Shown one piece after another: positions 1 to 9,890 of a stretch of DNA of 64,000 nt. Each line of letters opens with the position of its first letter. Within the stretch, counting starts at the first letter, position 1. A model generated the notes under the pieces. That model was given only the letters and a program-made list of their open reading frames with translations, did no database searches and was not told the DNA's origin. The position numbers and the translations under genes were made by a program. The DNA comes from Physcomitrium patens. Lineage: Eukaryota; Streptophyta; Bryopsida; Funariales; Funariaceae. The DNA lies in assembly GCF_000002425.4 (NCBI RefSeq), contig NC_037265.1, positions 3,226,503 to 3,290,502 of the forward strand. The letters run 5' to 3'.

Positions 1-2075
1 CCTTTTGGACTCATTAAATATACCAAAATAATTCAATATCTATTAAATAAATTTTTTGAGAGTTTTTTTATGATTATGTCATTTATTATCTAAATATTAT
101 TCTAATCTATGCTAAAAATATAAAAAACCACAAACTTCATATTTTTCATATATTATAAAAACTTAGAGATATAAAAAATTTTGTGTTTTATATTGTTAAA
201 GTTTACTTCTTAAAATATATCATTTCAAATGATAGCCTTATAATAGATCCTAAAAAGATTTAATTCATAATAGATCCTAAAAAACTATCATGAATTAAAA
301 AGTTCCAAAAATAATAAGAGATGTTTAATTGTTTTTAGAATTTATTAATTATTATTGAATATTCATTAAAAAAAAATCAAATTATGGATATTTTTATACA
401 TTTGATATATAAAGATAAATTTAATTGGAACAAAGAAGTTGAAGTATTTTTTGAAGCCTTAAAGATATTATTTATTTTTGTATCAATCTTGTATTGCATC
501 AATTTTTTCAAGGAATTTTTTATAAAAATAAATACATTTAACTTTGCCATGGATGTAATATTATTAAAAATGAAAGTAAATAAGAAGCTCTGTTTTATAG
601 CTTTCTATTCTTAAAAAAATTCAATAGCTGAAATAAATAACAAGATTCACAATAATGAGCTTTTATAATTGTCGATTCATTTCAAAAATGGCATCATTAC
701 TTAGAAGGCGCTTCTAAGCTAGTCACCATATTTATAGATCACAAGAATATCAAGTATTTTATGAAAATATATATTTTGAATCATTGCTAAGTCTATTGGA
801 GCATGTCTATATCAAGATTTTATTTCAAGATCAATTATGAATCCAAAAAATAATAAGATTTATAAAATGTCTATTCTATACATTTTTATCTTATATCAAA
901 TGAAAGAGAGGTAGCTTTTGATTAACAAAGAATAATTTTTTTTAAGCCAAATTATTTTTATCTTTAAACAATGAAATCAATATTAATTATTGCTTCATTT
1001 TTTTTAAATTAATCAAATAAATCCTCTAATCTTCTTATCCATGATATTAAAAATAACTCTTATAAGTTTTATAATACTTTTAAGTTTGAGTTTTAAAATA
1101 ATCTAATCTATTTCAAGGCTTGCTTATATATTTCAGAAGGTGAAGCACAATTATATGTTTTTTAAGCTTATCACAACTTTCAAATAGCTAAGCATTTTGG
1201 ATATAATAAGAGTTTGGAGCTAATATTTAAAGATTTTTGGTGGCCTCAAATGTAGAAGGCAGCTAAAGTCTTTATACAATCATGTAATATTTATTCAAGA
1301 TCAAAAACTCTTCATTATCAATCTTATGGACTTCTTCAACTATCACTTATTTTAAAACAACCATAGTCTTTTATTTTTATAGATTTTATTATGAAACTTA
1401 TAGTCTCATATTTTTATAATTCTATATTTTTAATAGAAGATTATTTTATAAAAATAGCATATTTTGTACTATGTACAAAATATATCATAGATAAAAAAAA
1501 ATAGTTAAGTTTTTTTAACAACATCTATCATTGTCATGGATTATTCAAAGATATTAAATCAAATAAGAAGACTCAATTTGTATCAAGATTTTGAAGGACT
1601 TTTTTTAAGATTTTAAAAGTAGATATAAAATTATCTTTGGCTTTTTATTGTCAAATTAATAAATATATAGAGCATGAAAATCAAGTTTTGGAATAATAAT
1701 TGAGATGCTCCATCAATTACCAATAAGATAATTAGACAATTTTTTTGCTATTGAAAAAGTTTGTTTATAATAATATGATATATTTTTTTGTTCAACAAAC
1801 ATCTTTTTTTATTAAATATAATTATTGTACATAACTTGATATTTTTGACTTTTCAAAAGTTGATAATCTTGTTGCAATAGATTTTAAAAAATTATTTATT
1901 TGAGCTACATACAATAATGAAGGTATAATTATAAGAAACTTAAGAACAAAAAAAGACCAAAATAGATGCCTATTGCAAAAAAACAACCTCAATTGCATAT
2001 TGGCAATAAAATATAGTTACTTTGTTGTCACATCAAGATTAATCACCTATCATGATGTTATGATACATTTAATTT
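1..2075 (+). pseudogene. Decayed Ty3/gypsy chromovirus pol remnant (RT to integrase)
   Basis: Read with many stops, this strand follows the pol of the better copy at 9891-12533. It opens inside RT at the PFGLTNAP motif (position 1). It then shows the YLDD region (about 70-115), the RT/RNase H connection (about 300-430), RNase H (about 530-850), the integrase zinc region (about 1150-1300) and the integrase core and tail to about 2070. A short segment near 230-285 is duplicated (AATAGATCCTAAAAA occurs twice). Decay is dominated by C-to-T and G-to-A changes, as expected for long-methylated transposon DNA. The 5' part lies outside the window; no 3' LTR is recognisable. It cannot encode a protein. 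Confidence 0.85.
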
Positions 2076-2801
2076 AAGTGCATAATTTAATTTAAGTGCA
2101 TAACTTATTAATTTTCAAAAAGCTTTAATATGCAAAAAGAGCAATTGTGATGAAAGAAATTCAAGCTAATTTGTAGATAAGGTTTTAAAGGCAGTAGTAT
2201 TAATAAGCAGCCAATATTTTTTTTTCCTTAGTTTGGCTCTCAATTTCTTTGAAATTTGTTTGTCGATTCTAATATCTTCAAGTTTGTAGCTTGAATTTAG
2301 CTCAATGAACTAAAATTTTCTTAGATTGAGTTAATAAAAAGTAATTTATAGATATTTTAATAAAAATAGATTTAGATTTGAAATTAGAATTAGAAATTGA
2401 GTGCATCTAGGTACAAAAAAGAAATTAATATAAAATTTATACTTAGCCTTTGAATTAATTTTTTATATATGATATCATTTAGACAACACTGTGCTTTTTA
2501 TAACTTACTTGAAATCAAAAACCTTGTGTTTTTCTTAGGAGGCTTGCTCTCTTTATAATGGACATATATATTTATTTAGATAAGAAATATTAGTTAAAAA
2601 GTAAATATAGGTAGATTTGATATTATCTTGTGGCATAGCTTCTTAGAAGCTTTATAGATATATATATTTGATTTTATACATATTTAGAGTTGATTAATAG
2701 GTTAAAAACTTTGTCAACAAATAAGCCACATATTGTACCTACTGATAACCTATGATACAAGTTAACAATATGGTGCACTTATAGAAAACTAATTTTGCAA
2801 G
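2076..2801. other. Unassigned AT-rich DNA
   Basis: No open frame or recognisable element was seen. There is a short direct repeat of TTTAATTTAAGTGCATAA near 2070-2105. The stretch may be the eroded 3' end of the remnant to its left. Confidence 0.4.
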
Positions 2802-3311
2802 TGTCAAAGGCAAGAACTCAATATAAGCAAATAAATAAGTGAGAATATTTCAAAAATATATATATATATATATATTAAAAAAGAAATTATAATATCTACT
2901 GCCAAAAGACAAGAAAATTAGAGATTCTTGAAACTACACTAGAAGCAAAAAAGGAGTTGACAAGAATGAAGAAGGTCACTATTGCCTCTATATATACTAT
3001 CTACCTAAGATTTATGTAGCAATGTTCTATACGACCTCTAAAAACATGTTGACTTCGGATGACATGTATCTTAACTTATAACGCAAGTTTTCTATATAAG
3101 TGCCACATAATTATCTTGTTCCACAAGCTACCAATACATGTAATATATAATTAGATTATTGACTAAGTTTCTAACCTATTAATCTACTATAATCACATAT
3201 AAAATCAAAACATCATCTAAAAAGCTATTTTAGAAGGTATTATGAAATTAATCTACTTCTACTTATTTATATTATTTAGATAAAAATTATAATAGATATA
3301 TATCCATGACA
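2802..3311 (-). repeat. LTR of an old B-family chromovirus (minus orientation)
   Basis: It starts TGTCAAAGGC and ends CCATGACA, and aligns throughout with the LTRs at 8785-9322 and 16572-17111, including the TGGACTAC-type and AGCTATTTTAGAAGG-type segments. It is the 3' LTR of a minus-strand element, because the homologous internal 3' end follows at once. An (AT)n tract has expanded inside it at about 2855-2877. The partner LTR is probably the fragment at 8036-8267. Flanking 5-mers GCAAG (left) and TTAAG (right of 8267) share only three bases, so the target duplication is uncertain. Confidence 0.8.
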
Positions 3312-3778
3312 TTTATTCCTTTTTTAGTGATGTGTTCCATGAGGAACGATAATTATATATTGAAGAAGTCTAAGACATGACAAATTATATTTGTTATATA
3401 CTCTAATTTTTTTATCCTTTGAAGGTAGTTGATAGGTCTTCTCAGCCATTAATAATATTCCATTCTAGTACAGAAAGGCCACCCTATTATTTGATCATTG
3501 TTGGAACCTTTGTAACTTCTTTCAAACAAAATATTTGTAAGACTATCAAGAATTGTTCCTATCTCCAATAAAATTATCAAATTTTGAGAGTCTTTTTCCA
3601 AGTTGTGATATCAAATGCATTGTATCTCACCATCTATTCACAGAAAAACATGTCATTCTTCAAGGTCTTCATTCTTATTATGTCATCTTAAAAGTTGTAA
3701 TCATCATAATATTTTGTCCAATAAGTCAAAAAATGATGGCTCTTAAGTTGAATTTGCTAGTTGTTGGTTCTAAATTCT
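3312..3778 (-). pseudogene. Old B-family internal 3' end with decayed accessory ORF
   Basis: On the minus strand this region aligns with 9323-9775, the stretch between the chromodomain and the 3' LTR of the better copy. It carries the same downstream ORF in its longer form, as at 59300-59780, with stops. A reading matching ERSYKG then NNDQI is visible near 3490-3530, and one matching PINYL near 3430-3445. The pol region that should follow is missing; the sequence stops at a rearrangement junction near 3779. Confidence 0.7.
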
Positions 3779-3811
3779 AAATACCTTCTAAAATAGCTTC
3801 TACAAACTACT
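3779..3811. other. Inverted templated filler at a deletion junction
   Basis: The reverse complement of 3780-3798 equals 3223-3241 of the neighbouring LTR (19 nt). The reverse complement of 3796-3810 equals 7766-7780 of the element A LTR (15 nt). The two pieces overlap by about 3-4 bases at AGCT. This lies between the end of the old minus-strand element and the start of element A's gag, so it reads as a template-switch filler inserted in inverted orientation. Confidence 0.6.
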
Positions 3812-4521
3812 CAACAAAGTCATTAGCCAAGTTGTGAAGTGCGATAATCGCCTATTCCAATGTTGCCAAGACCAAATCTCAAGAGAACATACGGCTCACC
3901 ACGCTCCAACTATGTTAGCAAGCAGCCTGAATTCACATTCGGAGGTGGAAGACATGCAAATTGATATAGTATGTGTCAAATTTTTAACTCTAGAAAAAAA
4001 AAAAAAAAAAAAAAAACAACAACAACAACAACAACAACGTATGGAAGATGGACTATGCTTGTATTACGTTAAAGAAGGCCACAGAGCTAGAAACTGCTTA
4101 AGAAGCAAAATCGATGCATTGTCAAGACCAGAGGTACTTTTGTTTAGGGAAACGAAGATGCTCAGCCACAATAGGGACTAAGCGGTTGGACAATTCAATA
4201 CAACAACAATTAGGTTCCTCTCTTTCCGCTCAATTTGCCCATTGCTTTACTATTCTTGTATCTTTTGGCCTTGAGAAACTAAAAATCTTAGCATTATTAG
4301 ATTTAGGAGCATCTGCTTAATTTTTAGAGAAAGAATTTGCTAAACATCACAAGATTCTTCTAGTACAAAAATCTAAACTTGTTCATGTAGAAGTAATAGA
4401 TGGATGACCTTTATTTTTTGGTAGTGTCACCCATGAATCAGAACCTATAGAGGTGATGTTTAAAGACCATAATAGTTATATTATTTTTAATATTATTAGA
4501 ACCCTATCAAATCTTATTATT
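3811..4521 (+). pseudogene. Element A gag C-terminus and protease (broken)
   Basis: The gag part (about 3811-4190) matches the C-terminal half of the gag at 13264-14271, including VKCDNRLF, EVEDMQID and the zinc-knuckle region (GLCLYY..), where the first Cys pair is damaged. Where the intact gag has TEQEKSRRR, this copy has a 23-A run (3994-4016) followed by seven CAA triplets. The protease (about 4225-4521) retains the LDLGAS and VEVIDG motifs but has stops. The N-terminal half of gag and the 5' LTR are gone, and the protease ends abruptly at the inverted insertion beginning at 4522. Confidence 0.75.
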
Positions 4522-4567
4522 TGAATTCAGGCTGCTTGCTAACATAGTTGGAGCACAATAATCCACA
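4522..4567. other. Two-source inverted templated insertion in element A
   Basis: Positions 4522-4554 are a perfect 33-nt reverse complement of 3903-3935 in the gag of the same element. The following 4556-4567 is a perfect 12-nt reverse complement of 4574-4585, making a snap-back hairpin with a 6-nt loop. It replaces the end of protease and the start of RT, and coding homology resumes at about 4568. The pattern fits template switching during reverse transcription or break repair. Confidence 0.8.
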
Positions 4568-7135
4568 AATGTGTGTGGATTATTGAGGTATCAACAAGGT
4601 GACAAAGAAGAATCGTTATCCATTACCTTTAATATCACGTCTTTTAGAGCAATTTAGGTGTGCAAGGATCTTTACAAAGATTGATCTAAGGGGAGCTTAC
4701 AACCTCGTGCAAATCAAAGAAAGAGACAAATGGAAAACTTTTCGTACAAGGTATGGCCATTTTGAATATAATGTCATGCCTTTTGGTCTTACCAATGCTC
4801 CAACAATCTTTCATCATATGATGAATGATATCTTTTGGGAGCACCTTGACGATTTTGTTGTCATCTATCTAAATGATATTTTGATATTTTCCAAGAATGT
4901 AGAAGAGCATGAGAAACACGTTCATTTGGTCCTTGAAAAATTTCACGAGCGAGATGGAATTTTTGGAATTCATTGCAACTACGGAAGGCTTGAAGATAGA
5001 CCTTAAGAAAGTGGAAGCAATCGTATCATAAAAAGTTTGAAAGATGATTAGAGATGTACAATGCTTTCTTGGCTTTGCTAAATTCTATCGAATCTTCATC
5101 AAGAATTATTCTCAAATTGCTGCTTTGTTCACTTTGTTGACATGTAAAGACAAGCTCAAATAGGGACCTCTAGCAGAAAAAGTATTTCAAGATCTTAAGA
5201 CGACATTTACTATGGCTCCAATCTTAGTACATCCGGACTTTACATAGACCTTCTATTTGGAGACCGATGCTTCAGATTTTGCTATGAGAGTTGTACTTTT
5301 GCAGATAGGCACAGACAAGAAGCTTCATCCAATTGCATTCTACTCTCGAAAGTTTTCTACTACCGAGATCAACTATGAGATCCACGATAAAGAACTTCTT
5401 GCAATAGTGGATTCTTTCCAAGAATGGCATCACTTTCTTGAAGGAGTTATGCATCCGGTGACAGTATATACAAATCACAAGAATTTGAAATACTTCATGT
5501 CGGCTTGGGTTCTAAATTGTTGTTAAGCTTGATGGAATATGTTGCTATCCAGATTTGACTTTGTTATTACTTATCGACTTCGGAAGTAATAAAGACTATT
5601 CAATGCTTTATCAAGGAGATCGTATCTAGTGCCAAAGGCTAGAGAAGCAACGTTTAATCAACAATGTACAATATTGTTGAAGTCGGAACAATTTAGGCTT
5701 TGCTTTACTATAGTGTCAATTGATGTTGACTTCTTCAACCAGATACGTATTGTGACTATTGGAGATTTTGTAGCCCTTGATATCACACAACGTATCAATA
5801 ATCACAAGTTCAAGGTGGAAGGAGATCTTTTATACTTTGAGGAGCAGTTGTATATTCTAAAGGAACCAGCACGACTCCAAGTTCTCCAATCTTAACACGA
5901 CTTTCTAGCTGTAGGACATTTTGGATTCAATAAGACCTTGGAACTTATTTCTCGAGATTTTTGGTGGCCCCAAATGTGGAAGGATATCAAGGATTTTTTC
6001 CTCTCTTTTGACATTTGTTCAAGATCCAAGAACTCTCGCATCGTCCTTATGGGCTTTTTCAGCCATTGCCTATTCCTTGTCGGCCATGGTCTTCAGTATC
6101 CATGGACTTCATAATAGACCTACACCATCAAATTCATTTAACAACATCTTTGTTGTGGTAGATCGGCTTACAAAGATGGCATACTTTGTCCCTTGCAAGA
6201 AAACATCATCAAGCAAAGACACAACAAGGTTCTTCCTTGATAGTATGTATCAATATCATGGTTTATCAGATGATATCATATCGAATCGAGGAATCTAATT
6301 CGTATCAAAGTTTTGGAGATCTCTCTTTGAGATATTGAAGGTGGATATCAAGTTTTTTTTGGCTTTCCATCCTCAAACTGATAGCCAAATGGAATAGGTG
6401 AATAAAACTTTGGAGCAGTATTTACAATACAGCATCAACTTTTAGCAAGATGATTAGACTATGTATCTATCGTTAGCCAAGTTAGTATATAACAACACCC
6501 TTCATACCTCGACTCAACAAACACCATTCTTTTTCAACTATGGGTATCATCAAAAGCTTGATTTGTTGAGTCCGTCAACAAATAATAACCTAGTAGCTGG
6601 AGGATTTCTGAAACAACTATCGAAGCTTCAAACTACATTGAAGCTTCAATTACAAACCACCCAAGAAGCTTACAAGGTGTGGACAGACAAATTTCGAAAT
6701 TAGACACCTACTTTCAAAATTGGAAATAAAGTATGGCTGCTTCGATGAAATATCAAAACCAAGCAGCCATGTGATAAGTTGGACTATTGAAGATTAGGAC
6801 CATTTGTCATCCAAAACCAAATCAACCCAGTGGCATAGCATCTGAGATTACCGACTGCTATGAAGGTACACCCAATCTTTCATGTTTTTTGATTAGAGCC
6901 TTATCGAGAGTCATCTTTTCCTGAAAGAGTGCAATGTCCACCACCTAGTATTGAAATTGAGAACCACGAGGAATACGAGGTAGAAAAGGTACTAGATTTG
7001 CAGCATAAGTAGGAAAAATTGGAGTACTTAGTGCATTGGAGCGGCTATGATATCAATGAGCACACATGAGAACTAGCAGAAAATCTTATCAATGCATCGC
7101 AAAAGATACAAGAGTTTCATCAATGCTATCTTTAG
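4568..7135 (+). pseudogene. Element A pol: RT, RNase H, integrase, chromodomain (broken)
   Basis: The order of domains is that of a chromovirus pol. RT runs from NRYPLPLIS (about 4610) through MPFGLTNAP, with the active site changed from YLDD to YLND (about 4865-4880). RNase H (about 5250-5620) keeps ETDAS, the catalytic Glu in HDKELLAI, and YTNHKN where YTDHKN is expected. The integrase zinc region is near 5890-6030 and the core follows ([13 protein letters not shown] where SDRGT is expected). A GPF/GPY-like segment is at about 6800-6850. A C-terminal chromodomain (about 6960-7135) has HWSGYDINEHT. Several stops and frameshifts break the frame, and the RT N-terminus is missing at the inverted insertion. 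Sequence divergence from B marks A as a separate subfamily. Confidence 0.85.
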
Positions 7136-7289
7136 AAATCTAAGTCCTTTCGATGAAAGTTTTTCAGTGAAGTCCCTTCTCTTTGAAGCCTCTTAATCCT
7201 CGGCCTTACAAAGAAAGGAGAGAAGGAACCTCTAAAAGACATAGTTAGAGACTATAAATTTGTAACTTGAGCCCATTCTTCCATGTTTA

Positions 7290-7660
7290 GTGCTTGTTTT
7301 TTTGATCTGATATGGATGGCCAAGAGATACCAATGATGTCCTATCAATCGAGTATTTCATGAAGACGACCCCAAAATGAAGAACCGCATGTACCACAAAG
7401 ACGACAGAGGATACCTAGTAACAAGTCACTAGTGATTGTGTTTGAGGTGGAACCTACCTATGGTGATCTTCTCGAAAGAGTGTTTGCAGGGTATTTTCAT
7501 AATGAAGACACAAAAGTTCATACCTGGTTGAAAATCAGAGGCGTATAACACTATCGTTGGTTATAAGGACCAATGAACTACTTGTCACACGAACAACAAT
7601 TGGAGTACATTACAGATACTATGCAACAAATTTTTAACTTCTTACTTTAGTACTGACTCG
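7290..7660 (+). pseudogene. Element A accessory ORF downstream of the chromodomain
   Basis: Between the chromodomain and the LTR a reading frame resembles the 90-residue ORF at 9365-9637. The motif HYRWL-x-GP-x-NYL then EQ-x-x-EY and FNFL is conserved at about 7550-7650, with stops at two points. Upstream, the sequence around LVIVFEVEPTYGDLLERV (about 7428-7480) aligns in position with the longer version of the ORF in the copy at 59300-59780. Function is unknown. Conservation between diverged subfamilies suggests it once coded for protein. Confidence 0.55.
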
Positions 7661-7690
7661 CAATAAGAGTGCTTCTCAGAGACTTCGAAG

Positions 7691-7706
7691 TTAAAGGGAG
7701 GAGTGA
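7691..7706 (+). other. Polypurine tract of element A
   Basis: A purine-rich run (AAAGGGAGGAGTGA) directly precedes the LTR start TGTCAAAG, the usual plus-strand primer position. Confidence 0.65.
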
Positions 7707-8035
7707 TGTCAAAGACATACACTAGGAAGTTGTAAAAAAGTCTAGAAGGTTCTAGAGAAGCTTTATAGTTTGTAGAAGCTACTTAAGAAGTTTTCAAGCT
7801 CGTAGAAGCTGTTTGAGAAGCTTCCTAGTTTGTAAAAGCTACTTAAAAAGCTTCCTAGCTTGTAGTATATATAGGAGTCGAGACTGAGAGGATCCTCAGT
7901 CTCGACAGCACACCTCTTGGAGCTCTAACTCACCTCTTTAATATTGTTCTTGTACTCATGTGATTAATCTAGTTCTTGCCGATTCTTCTTGAGCTTCTTG
8001 TTTAGATTTTCAGTCACTATTTTAAATTCGTGATA
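7707..8035 (+). repeat. 3' LTR of element A
   Basis: About 329 bp, starting TGTCAAAGAC and ending CGTGATA, probably TGACA with a C-to-T change. It directly follows the polypurine tract. Inside are tandem-like repeats of a GTAGAAGCTACTTAAGAAGCTT-type unit (about 7750-7865) and a TATATA box near 7865. It abuts the middle of a B-family LTR on the right, so A inserted there. The 5' LTR of A is absent. Confidence 0.75.
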
Positions 8036-8267
8036 GCGCCACATAATTAGCTTATTTCATAAGCTATCAACACATGTGCCATGTAGTTAGCTTGTTGACC
8101 AAGTTTCTAACCTACCAATCAATTATAAATACATATAAAGTCAAAATAGTATCTAAAAAGTTTCTAAAAAGCTATTTTCGAAGGTATTATGAAATTAATT
8201 ATTTTTATTTAATTTTATCTATTTATATTATTTAAATAATAATTATAGTAGATATATATCTATGATA
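8036..8267 (-). repeat. Partial B-family LTR interrupted by element A
   Basis: It aligns with the 3' half (plus-strand order) of the B-family LTRs, from the GTGCCACATAATTAG-type segment to the end CTATGATA. It is read as the 5' LTR of the old minus-strand element whose other LTR is 2802-3311. Its left half was lost with A's 5' end. Confidence 0.65.
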
Positions 8268-8784
8268 TTAAGATTTAGTAGAATAAATCTAAAATTAGTT
8301 AAAATCCACTAGATATATTTTTATTCTCTCTATTATATTTTTAGTTATAGTGCAAGATTGGAGGCCTCAAGTTATTATCTATTAGAAGTTGTTTTGCTCC
8401 TCTAAAATTTTCAAATGATTATTGAATATAATTATCAGATAGAGGTTGTAAGAAAACTATTCTATTTGATTTTCTATAAAATTCTATGGAATGGATACCA
8501 CCACAATTTCCACACTCCATTTGATTTTCAATCCAACATTGATCAAATATGTATCTTACTCTTACAAAATGTATGAAAGTGTACTTCTTGTCTTGTTTGA
8601 ATTCTAAGTCCTTAGTTCATAAAATTGAACCTTTAATTCTCAAAATTATATCCTTGGAAGGATTGATTTTTATGTAGAAGGATATATAGTTGGAAATGTT
8701 GATTTTGTAAAAGCATGGAATTACAAAATTGGACAAAAGGCCTTGATTATTTACATGGAATGCAATATAATCTCCTTATATATC
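8268..8784. other. Unassigned AT-rich DNA left of element B
   Basis: No gene or repeat is recognised. It ends in ATATC (8780-8784), the left copy of the target-site duplication of the composite element, so before the insertion it was continuous with 17117 onward. Confidence 0.5.
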
Positions 8785-9322
8785 TGTCAAGGACAAGAAC
8801 TCGATGAAAAATAATTCAGACAAGTGAGCCTTCACTCAAAGAGAGGTAAATAAACAAATATATATATTGAAAGAGAAACTGGAATGGCTATTGCCAAAAG
8901 ACAAGAAAATTAGAGACCCTTGAAACTAGACTAGAAGCAAGAAAGGAGTTGACAAGAGTGAAGAGAACTTCACTCTTGCCTCTATATATACTATCTAACT
9001 AGAAGCCACATGGCGATATTCTATAAGACCTCTAATATGTGTTGACTTTCTAGGCCACATGTCTTTGCTTGCAAGGCAAGTTTTCTATGAGTGGACTACG
9101 TAGTTAGCTTGTCCTTCAAGCTACCAACATGTGTGGCACATGGCTAACTTGTTGACCAAGTTTCTAACCTAAAAGTCAACTATGGACTCCTATAAGGTGA
9201 AAGCAGTATCTATGAAGCTTCTAGGAAGCTTTTCTAGAAGATATTGCACAATTAATCTACTTTTATCTACTTTTACATACTTTTATCCACTCTTGTAGGT
9301 AATTATATGTATATCCGTGACA
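8785..9322 (-). repeat. LTR1 (3' LTR of composite element B)
   Basis: 538 bp from TGTCAAGGAC to TCCGTGACA. Near-identical to LTR3 at 16572-17111. It lies next to the polypurine tract of the minus-strand element. A TATATATA box at about 8985-8995 lies in the stretch shared by all copies. Confidence 0.92.
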
Positions 9323-9338
9323 TTACCCTCCCCTTCTA
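9323..9338 (-). other. Polypurine tract of element B
   Basis: On the minus strand AGAAGGGGAGGGTAA lies directly against the 3' LTR, the standard plus-strand priming position. Confidence 0.8.
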
Positions 9339-9364
9339 GGGACGAGTTCCACGAGGAGCGGTGA

Positions 9365-9637
9365 TTATATGTTGAGAAAGTCTAATATGCGGCGAATTGT
9401 ATTTGCTACATACTCTGATCTCTGTTCTCTTCGAAGGTAGTTGATGGGTCCTCTTAGCCATCGATAGTGTCCCATTCCAGGGTGAGAAGACCACCCTGTT
9501 ATTTGATCATTATTGAGGCCTTTATAACTTCCATCTATTCGAGGAAGAACATGTCGTTCTTGAGGGTCTTCATCTCGGTTGCGTCGTCTTGAAGGTTGTG
9601 ACAATCGCAATGTCTCATCCGGTAAGTCAGCAAACAA
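9365..9637 (-). CDS. Accessory ORF between chromodomain and 3' LTR
   Basis: A 90-codon frame, basic in its first third (PSRRRNRDED), with a conserved C-terminal part: HYRWLRGPINYL, then REQRSEY, ending RRILDFLNI. No known domain is recognised, and no signal peptide or membrane segment is visible. Related frames, more damaged, occupy the same place in element A (7290-7660), in the old copy (3312-3778) and in E (59300-59780). The last two carry about 35 more residues between the ERHV and SYKG motifs, so this copy probably has an internal deletion. The first ATG is at 9637-9635 and the frame is open a few codons further upstream (EPL). How it would be translated downstream of pol is unclear; a spliced or subgenomic RNA is possible. 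Confidence 0.5.
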   Translation of the reverse strand: MFADLPDETLRLSQPSRRRNRDEDPQERHVLPRIDGSYKGLNNDQITGWSSHPGMGHYRWLRGPINYLRREQRSEYVANTIRRILDFLNI

Positions 9638-9770
9638 AGGTTCTTAAGTTGAATCCGTTGGTTATTGGCTCTCCATCTAAGTAGCGTCACAAATGCAAAG
9701 AAGTTACAAACAAGGATAGGAAATTGAATGTTATCTTGCCTCAATCTTGTCTCTTTTATAAGAGAGATTT

Positions 9771-9890
9771 TCATCTTGATTTTGATGGATGTCGTTGATG
9801 AAAAACTTTGACTTTAGCTGATGCATTTGCTAGATTCTTGGATGGCTCCCATGTGCGTTCACTAATATCATATCCGCGCCAATGAACAAG
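9771..9890 (-). pseudogene. Chromodomain remainder cut off by a stop
   Basis: Directly after the stop that ends the long pol frame at 9891, the same frame continues with LVHWRGYDISERTWEP and NLANASAKVKVFH to a TGA at 9771-9773. This is the body of a C-terminal chromodomain, whose first strand (EVEEILDSR) is still inside the long frame. The interrupting stop is TAA where relatives have TAT (Tyr). Chromodomains of this kind bind methylated histone H3 tails and guide integration into heterochromatin in characterised chromoviruses. Confidence 0.8.
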
